A stretch of DNA of 18,874 nt, taken from RGIG4790 sp964437615. GTDB lineage: Bacteria > Bacillota > Clostridia > Christensenellales > UBA1242. Position 1 is the stretch's first letter. Each line of letters begins with the position of its first letter. The stretch covers positions 1 to 18,874 of the forward strand of contig CAYTHL010000023.1 of NCBI GenBank assembly GCA_964437615.1, given 5' to 3'. The notes under the pieces are model-generated. The model did no database searches and was not told the origin of the DNA. It was given only the letters and a program-made list of their open reading frames with translations. Both the position numbers and the translations under genes were made by a program. Shown here in pieces: positions 14,681 through 18,874 of the stretch.

Positions 14681-15910
14681 TTATTTACTTTTTACAAGCA
14701 GATGAACTTTTTTGCCTTTGCTAACCACAACTTCGGCACCTTTAACAACTTGCTCTGGCAACACCACTTTTTGCCCGTCTATGCTTATTCCGCTTTGGGC
14801 AATTAGTCTTCGGGCTTCGCCCTTGCTGGCACATAGCCCCGTTTCGGCAAGCATATCTACAACAACTACGCCGCTTGAAAGTTTAGGATAAACTACGCTA
14901 TTCATATTTTGACTTTTACCGCTGCCAGAAAAAACTTCTTCGGCGGCCTTTTGCGCCTCTTTGGCCTTGTCTTCGCCTTGGATAAACGCCGTTATTAAAA
15001 AGCTTAATTGTTTTTTGGCGGCGACTATGTCTTTGCTAATAAGTTCTCGAACTTGCTTCATATCCATGTCGGTAAACAGCGCAAACATCATTTCTACGCA
15101 GCTATCTGGGGTTTGATATATTCCTTGGTAAAAATCGTAGGCGTTAATTTTGCTGGAATCTATCCACAGTGCGCCGCGCTCAGTTTTGCCCATTTTTTTG
15201 CCTTCTGGCGTTAGCAGTAGCGGATTTGTTATGCCTTCCATTTCTCGCTTACCACCATCTACGGCATTGAGTTTTCTGCCAAGCTCTACGCCAGCTGCAA
15301 TATTGCCCCATTGGTCAGAACCGCCCCACTGCAAGTTGCATCCATATTTTTTGTTTAGATAGACAAAATCGTATGCTTGCATTAGCATGTATCCCATTTC
15401 AAAAAAGGTTAAGCCGCCCTCTTTAAGTCGGTTTGCATAAATGTCGTTTGTTAGCATTTTGTTTACATTAAAATGAACGCCAATATCTCGCATAAAGTCT
15501 ACATAAGCATAGCCATTAAACCAATCGGCATTATTTACAATAATTGCCGGGTTTTCGCCGTCAAAACGCAGAAATTTGCCGTAACTGGTTTTTATTGCCT
15601 CTATATTTTTGGCAAGTTGCTCTTTGGTTAGCATTTTACGCATCTCTGTGCGGCCAGTTGGGTCGCCTATGGCTGCTGTTGCTCCGCCTACCAGCACTAT
15701 TACCTTATGCCCTGCCATTTGAAAGCGCCTTAGTATGCATGCCGGAACGCAGTGGCCTATGTGCAAACTGTCGGCAGTTGGGTCGGTGCCTGTGTAAACC
15801 ACAAGATTATCGCTAGAAAGCATCTTTTTTACATGCTCTAAATCTGTTGACTGTTTAATTAGCCCGCGCTCGCTCAATACCTCAAATAAATTTTGTTTTG
15901 TAATTTCCAT
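14681..15910 (-). CDS. tyrS: Tyrosyl-tRNA synthetase
   Basis: This class I aminoacyl-tRNA synthetase charges tRNA-Tyr. The ATG at 15910 (409 residues) follows AAAGGAG at 5 bases; an in-frame start at 16021 would run into the preceding gene and is rejected. HIGH is at 50-53, preceded by TGTDPTADS; the tyrosine pocket residues lie in Y39 and QAYDF (178-182), GGSDQWGNI is at 196-204, and the KMSKS motif reads KMGKT at 239-243, a known variant. An S4 RNA-binding domain occupies about 345-409. No T-box leader is seen, as only 40 bases separate it from the preceding gene, so it is probably transcribed with it. Confidence 0.96.
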   Translation of the reverse strand: MEITKQNLFEVLSERGLIKQSTDLEHVKKMLSSDNLVVYTGTDPTADSLHIGHCVPACILRRFQMAGHKVIVLVGGATAAIGDPTGRTEMRKMLTKEQLAKNIEAIKTSYGKFLRFDGENPAIIVNNADWFNGYAYVDFMRDIGVHFNVNKMLTNDIYANRLKEGGLTFFEMGYMLMQAYDFVYLNKKYGCNLQWGGSDQWGNIAAGVELGRKLNAVDGGKREMEGITNPLLLTPEGKKMGKTERGALWIDSSKINAYDFYQGIYQTPDSCVEMMFALFTDMDMKQVRELISKDIVAAKKQLSFLITAFIQGEDKAKEAQKAAEEVFSGSGKSQNMNSVVYPKLSSGVVVVDMLAETGLCASKGEARRLIAQSGISIDGQKVVLPEQVVKGAEVVVSKGKKVHLLVKSK

Positions 15911-15950
15911 AGCTTCTCCTTTATTAAAGTGGATTGTGTAATTATTGTTC

Positions 15951-17219
15951 TTAGCCAGCCATTTCGGCTGTTTGTTGTTGCCCAATTTCTGGCTGCATAT
16001 ACTTGCGTTCGTAAATGGCAAGGACTATAAGTAGTGCCGAGTAAGCAAGCAAACTAAACACCACAAACATTATATAAAAAAGCGTAATGTTTCCGATGAG
16101 GCTAACAATTATCATTAGCCCAAACGAGACTATTCGGCTAAGCGCCAGCAGCATTTCTACAATTGTTTGATGTTCGGTAATGTAATCGTATAGCCCAGCC
16201 TCTTTTAAGTTGCTATTTCTATAAATATCTATATACAAATCGTAAACGGTATAGCTTACGGTCATTAGTACATTGTATACAATTACAGTGGTCATGCTAG
16301 GCAAAGTTACATATAATATAGACACCATGCAAGGAATAATTGCGGCCACTATAAACAGCCAAGAGCGCTTGCCGGCTTTTGTAAATTTGCTAACTAGCAG
16401 CGCCACAACAATAGTAATTACGCCCAGCACGCTTTGCAATGTTCCTAGTTGCAAGTTTGTGCCATTTTGCAACATTAAAACAACTTTTGCCAAGATGTTT
16501 ACTATGGTTGTAAAGCCATAAAAAACTATTGCGAGATATATCAAATTAATCTTTTTTGCGGCCTCTTTGTTTTGCTTTAGGGCAATAAAATACCCCTTTA
16601 AACTAAACTTGCTGTTTTCTGGCCGCTTAGATTTAATTCCAAACGATATTCCTATTTGAATTAAGCAAATAATTGCCACAGCTATTGCCACTTGGCTATA
16701 GGTAGAAACTTGTATTAATGCACCCATAACTATTGGCACCACAATGTTAATTATATTATTTAACACCAAAACTATAAGTACAAACTTGCCCATGCTATTT
16801 CGGCTGACCATTTCTTGCTTAATAGAGTTGTAACTGCTATAATAAAATGCCGATTCTGCACCATATAAAACTCCAGCAAGCACCAGCAGTTTGGCTAAAT
16901 TTTGCCCGCAAAACACAAGCATAATTACAAAAGCCATTCTTATAACTAGCCCTATTCTAAATAGCCATACTCTGTTGGTTTTTTCTACAATAAACACGAG
17001 CAAAAAATATACTATTGCCATTGTTACGCAATAGCTTAAATAATAGATGCCAACATTGTAGATATAGCCCAAAACATCACTAGAAAGCGAATAGATATAT
17101 GCCACCAAAAAGGTGGTTATAAACAAATTTATTATTTGAGAAATGCTATGCGTAATTACTAGGCATGCACTTGAAGATTTGTCTTTATTTGTGTTATTTA
17201 TATCGTAAGAAAATGACAT
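15951..17219 (-). CDS. MFS-type multi-pass membrane transporter, substrate unknown
   Basis: The 422-residue product has about twelve hydrophobic helices in two halves, separated by a polar, lysine-rich central loop near residues 200-235 (KSKRPENSKF, then KQNKEAAKK). The layout is that of the major facilitator superfamily. The short basic piece between helices 2 and 3 (VEKTNRVWLFRIG) is like the loop at this place in other members. I recognise no substrate motif. The ATG at 17219 has GGAG 11 bases upstream; a TTG at 17237 is in frame but lacks a ribosome binding site. It probably heads a transcript with tyrS and galU, but nothing links it functionally to either. Confidence 0.75.
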   Translation of the reverse strand: MSFSYDINNTNKDKSSSACLVITHSISQIINLFITTFLVAYIYSLSSDVLGYIYNVGIYYLSYCVTMAIVYFLLVFIVEKTNRVWLFRIGLVIRMAFVIMLVFCGQNLAKLLVLAGVLYGAESAFYYSSYNSIKQEMVSRNSMGKFVLIVLVLNNIINIVVPIVMGALIQVSTYSQVAIAVAIICLIQIGISFGIKSKRPENSKFSLKGYFIALKQNKEAAKKINLIYLAIVFYGFTTIVNILAKVVLMLQNGTNLQLGTLQSVLGVITIVVALLVSKFTKAGKRSWLFIVAAIIPCMVSILYVTLPSMTTVIVYNVLMTVSYTVYDLYIDIYRNSNLKEAGLYDYITEHQTIVEMLLALSRIVSFGLMIIVSLIGNITLFYIMFVVFSLLAYSALLIVLAIYERKYMQPEIGQQQTAEMAG

Positions 17220-17282
17220 TTGCTGGGTTTGCTCCAAGTTTTGATTGTGTTTTGGCGTTTAGTTATGCCACATTTTTAGGAT

Positions 17283-17311
17283 AATATAGCACACAAAAGC
17301 CAAAAAGTAAA
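17283..17311 (-). promoter_or_regulatory. Promoter of the MFS gene (and tyrS-galU)
   Basis: On the minus strand TTTACT (17311-17306) and TATATT (17288-17283) have a 17-base spacer, and the -10 box is preceded by TGC, an extended -10 arrangement that makes up for the poor -35. The leader would be about 55-60 bases. Confidence 0.5.
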
Positions 17312-17373
17312 ATAATTATTGCCCAACTATTGCAATTTTTTTGGACAAAATAAAAAAATTGGCTTTAATTTGG

Positions 17374-17402
17374 TTGCCTAGTTTAGCTAATTTTTGTATA
17401 AT
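17374..17402 (+). promoter_or_regulatory. Promoter of the SPFH/zinc-ribbon gene
   Basis: TTGCCT (17374-17379) and a perfect TATAAT (17397-17402) are spaced by 17 bases. Transcription should begin near 17409, giving a leader of about 20 bases with GGAGG 9 bases before the ATG. Confidence 0.75.
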
Positions 17403-17414
17403 AAAATTAGCTAA
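17383..17414. promoter_or_regulatory. Perfect 12-bp inverted repeat centred on the -10 box (probable operator)
   Basis: TTAGCTAATTTT (17383-17394) is repeated perfectly in inverse as AAAATTAGCTAA (17403-17414). The 8-base centre contains the whole TATAAT. The transcript would start inside the right arm, so an RNA hairpin of both arms cannot form from this promoter; a DNA-binding dimer is the simpler reading. Such a protein would block the promoter. No candidate regulator gene lies next to it. Confidence 0.65.
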
Positions 17415-17429
17415 TGGAGGTTTATAAAT

Positions 17430-18485
17430 ATGGGATTTTTTTCTACAAACGTTTTAAAGGCAATAGAATGGACTGACGCCAGCAAGGACACGCTTGTTTA
17501 CAAGTATCCTATGGACGGCAGAAAAATTGTCTTTGGTAGCAAACTGACAGTGCGTGAAAGCCAGGTTGCAATATTTTTAAACAAAGGCAAAATTGCCGAC
17601 GTATTTACTGCCGGCACATACACGCTTAAAAGCAGCAACTTGCCTATTTTAACTCAGCTACTTAGCCTGCCTTATGGCTTTAAGTCGCCATTTTTTGCCG
17701 ACGTGTTTTTTATTAACACCAAACAGTTTACTAATCAAAAATGGGGAACAAGCAACCCAATAACCATGCGAGATGCCGAGTTTGGCACTATACGTATTCG
17801 CGGCTATGGCACCTACTCTTTTAAGGTAGATAACGCCGAAACCTTTTTAAAGGAACTTTTTGGCACAAACAGTTCCTTTACTACCGAAGATATTCAGTCT
17901 TTCTTAAAAAGTATGATTGTTTCTAGCATATCCGACACCATTGCAGAAAGCAAAATTAGCGCCCTAGATATTGCATGCAATCTTGGCGAATTTTCGGTTG
18001 TTGCGGCAGACAAACTTGCTGACGACTTTAAAAATATGGGCTTAAAACTTGTTAAACTTATTATAGAAAACATAAGCTTTCCAGAAACCGTTGAAAAGGC
18101 AATTGATACCCGCAGCAGCATGGGCGTGCTAGAAAGCAAAATGGATACTTATGTAAAGTATCAATCTGCAAACGCTATTGGCGACGCAGCTAAAAACCAA
18201 GGTACGGGCGGCGTAGGTGCAACCATTGGTACGGGAGTTGCTCTTGGCGAAGTTATTAGAGACACTATTAAAGAATCTAACAAAACCAGCAAAACCGAAG
18301 ATACTGCTTTAAAGGCTGCTAGCGGCAAATTCTGCCCAGAGTGCGGCGCAAAAGTGTCTGCTACGGCTAAGTTCTGCCCAGAATGTGGGCACAAACTTGC
18401 CAGCAAAGATACTTGCCCTAAATGCGGCAGCGCTGTAAAAAGCGGCGCTAAATTCTGCCCTGAATGCGGCGAAAAACTAAAATAG
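17430..18485 (+). CDS. SPFH-domain (YdjI-like) protein with two C-terminal zinc ribbons
   Basis: The 351-residue product begins MGFFSTNVLKAIEW and follows B. subtilis YdjI along its first 240 residues, with SKLTVRESQVAIFLNKGK, the FFINTKQFT(x)KWGT stretch near 94-106 and GYGTYSFKV at 125-133. This is the group often annotated as virion core protein (lumpy skin disease virus type) in the SPFH/band 7 superfamily; in Bacillus, YdjI belongs to a membrane-stress locus. A glycine-rich linker (about 255-275) leads to two zinc ribbons: CPEC at 302-305 with 316-319, and CPKC at 329-332 with CPEC at 343-346. No membrane helix is visible. It is transcribed alone, opposite to its neighbours. Its client or partner is unknown. 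Confidence 0.85.
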   Translation: MGFFSTNVLKAIEWTDASKDTLVYKYPMDGRKIVFGSKLTVRESQVAIFLNKGKIADVFTAGTYTLKSSNLPILTQLLSLPYGFKSPFFADVFFINTKQFTNQKWGTSNPITMRDAEFGTIRIRGYGTYSFKVDNAETFLKELFGTNSSFTTEDIQSFLKSMIVSSISDTIAESKISALDIACNLGEFSVVAADKLADDFKNMGLKLVKLIIENISFPETVEKAIDTRSSMGVLESKMDTYVKYQSANAIGDAAKNQGTGGVGATIGTGVALGEVIRDTIKESNKTSKTEDTALKAASGKFCPECGAKVSATAKFCPECGHKLASKDTCPKCGSAVKSGAKFCPECGEKLK

Positions 18486-18564
18486 AAGTTTTTGTTTTGT
18501 ATAAATTGTATTTTGGCTAAAAAAGTTTGATTTTTAATTTGTATATAAATTTTATTTGCATAGT

Positions 18565-18595
18565 AAAAAATGACAGCGCGAGGCTGTCATTTTTT
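18565..18595 (+). terminator. Intrinsic terminator of the SPFH gene
   Basis: TGACAGC (18571-18577) pairs perfectly with GCTGTCA (18583-18589) around the 5-base loop GCGAG, followed by six T and preceded by six A. It is thus symmetrical and could stop transcripts from either side. Confidence 0.9.
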
Positions 18596-18613
18596 GGTTG
18601 ATGCATATTTGTA

Positions 18614-18654
18614 CAAGTATTCCCCTTTTGTTATCCTAAGCAGCGGCAATGACA
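18614..18654 (-). repeat. Degenerate dispersed-repeat-like segment (copy B)
   Basis: On the minus strand the segment starts TGTCATT and ends GAATACTTG, as does copy A at 10860-10903, but the middle is mostly different. The likeness is limited to the ends and may be chance. Confidence 0.25.
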
Positions 18655-18683
18655 ATTGAATTTAATAATCTTGTTTAAAGCTT

Positions 18684-18825
18684 AGTACTTTTTTGCCAAT
18701 ATACCCGCCCTCTCCCGCCATCCTAAGCCCAAGCGAAATGGGTTTAGAAACGCAAGACGAATGTTCTTATGCTTTTAGCCGAAAAACGGATGCAAAAAGT
18801 ACTTACAGTTGCCACTAAAGGCAAC
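18684..18825. other. Gene-free stretch with nested inverted repeats
   Basis: No gene is seen between 18596 and the window end. An outer inverted repeat, AGTACTTTTTTGC (18684-18696) and GCAAAAAGTACT (18792-18803), has one extra T. Inside it CTAAGCCCA (18723-18731) pairs with TGGGTTTAG (18739-18747) around AGCGAAA, with one G-T pair that is allowed only in plus-strand RNA. Just outside, GTTGCC-6-GGCAAC (18808-18825) is a perfect small hairpin. This could be a structured RNA or a non-coding mobile element; no promoter or terminator was found for it. Confidence 0.35.
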
Positions 18826-18874
18826 ACGTTACTAGAATACTCTTTAGTTTGTTTCTGTGTTATTTTTTGCAGGA

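Noticed and set aside
15911..15950. T-box or other leader before tyrS
   Set aside because: The gap is only 40 bases, with no room for a T-box and no terminator stem.
15911..16021. Extension of tyrS to an upstream start
   Set aside because: It overlaps the MFS gene end, and a strong AAAGGAG site lies directly before the ATG at 15910.
17894..18406. Two minus-strand open frames opposite the SPFH gene
   Set aside because: They are shadows of the SPFH and zinc-ribbon codons, and no promoter or ribosome binding site is present.

Overview
The window reads as chromosomal DNA of an uncultured, AT-rich Firmicute, most likely of the class Clostridia. The reasons are a Firmicutes-type division and cell wall (dcw) cluster, a one-PASTA-domain class B PBP, SpoVG, strong AGGAG/GGGGG ribosome binding sites and standard-code stops including TGA (murD). 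MurE carries the DNPR motif of enzymes that add meso-diaminopimelate, so the wall is predicted to be of the DAP type. No phage, transposase, CRISPR, tRNA or rRNA is visible. All genes except the last are on the minus strand.

Positions 10742 down to 1 hold the dcw operon, read right to left: mraZ, rsmH, ftsL-like, ftsI/spoVD-like PBP, murE, mraY, murD, ftsW/spoVE, murA and the 5' part of divIB/ftsQ, which leaves the window at base 1. Genes overlap or lie within about 40 bases of each other, except at ftsL-ftsI (88 bases). That gap carries a terminator-like hairpin whose 3' arm contains the ftsI ribosome binding site. murF and murG, usually found in such clusters, are absent. Upstream of mraZ there is a good promoter with two AAAGTGG boxes at a 10-base pitch plus an inverted third box, a likely operator for MraZ itself.

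Positions 10978-13642 hold a terminator, a shikimate-kinase-fold protein that has lost its ATP-binding loop, rmuC with its own promoter, and spoVG. Between rmuC and spoVG lies an unusual 340-base intergenic region with a 130-base imperfect hairpin that starts in the spoVG stop codon, and a second copy of one arm. Positions 13664-17311 hold galU, tyrS and an MFS-type membrane protein, probably co-transcribed from a promoter upstream of the MFS gene.

Divergent from that, positions 17374-18595 hold one plus-strand unit: a YdjI-like SPFH protein with two C-terminal zinc ribbons, driven by a promoter whose -10 box sits in the centre of a perfect 12-bp inverted repeat, and closed by a strong terminator. 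The last 280 bases have no gene, but contain several nested inverted repeats.

The dcw genes together make lipid I and the septal synthase machinery: MurA (first committed step), MurD and MurE (stem peptide), MraY (lipid I), FtsW with the class B PBP (polymerisation and crosslinking), and FtsL and DivIB as divisome scaffold. The most unusual signals are regulatory and structural rather than a new multi-gene system.
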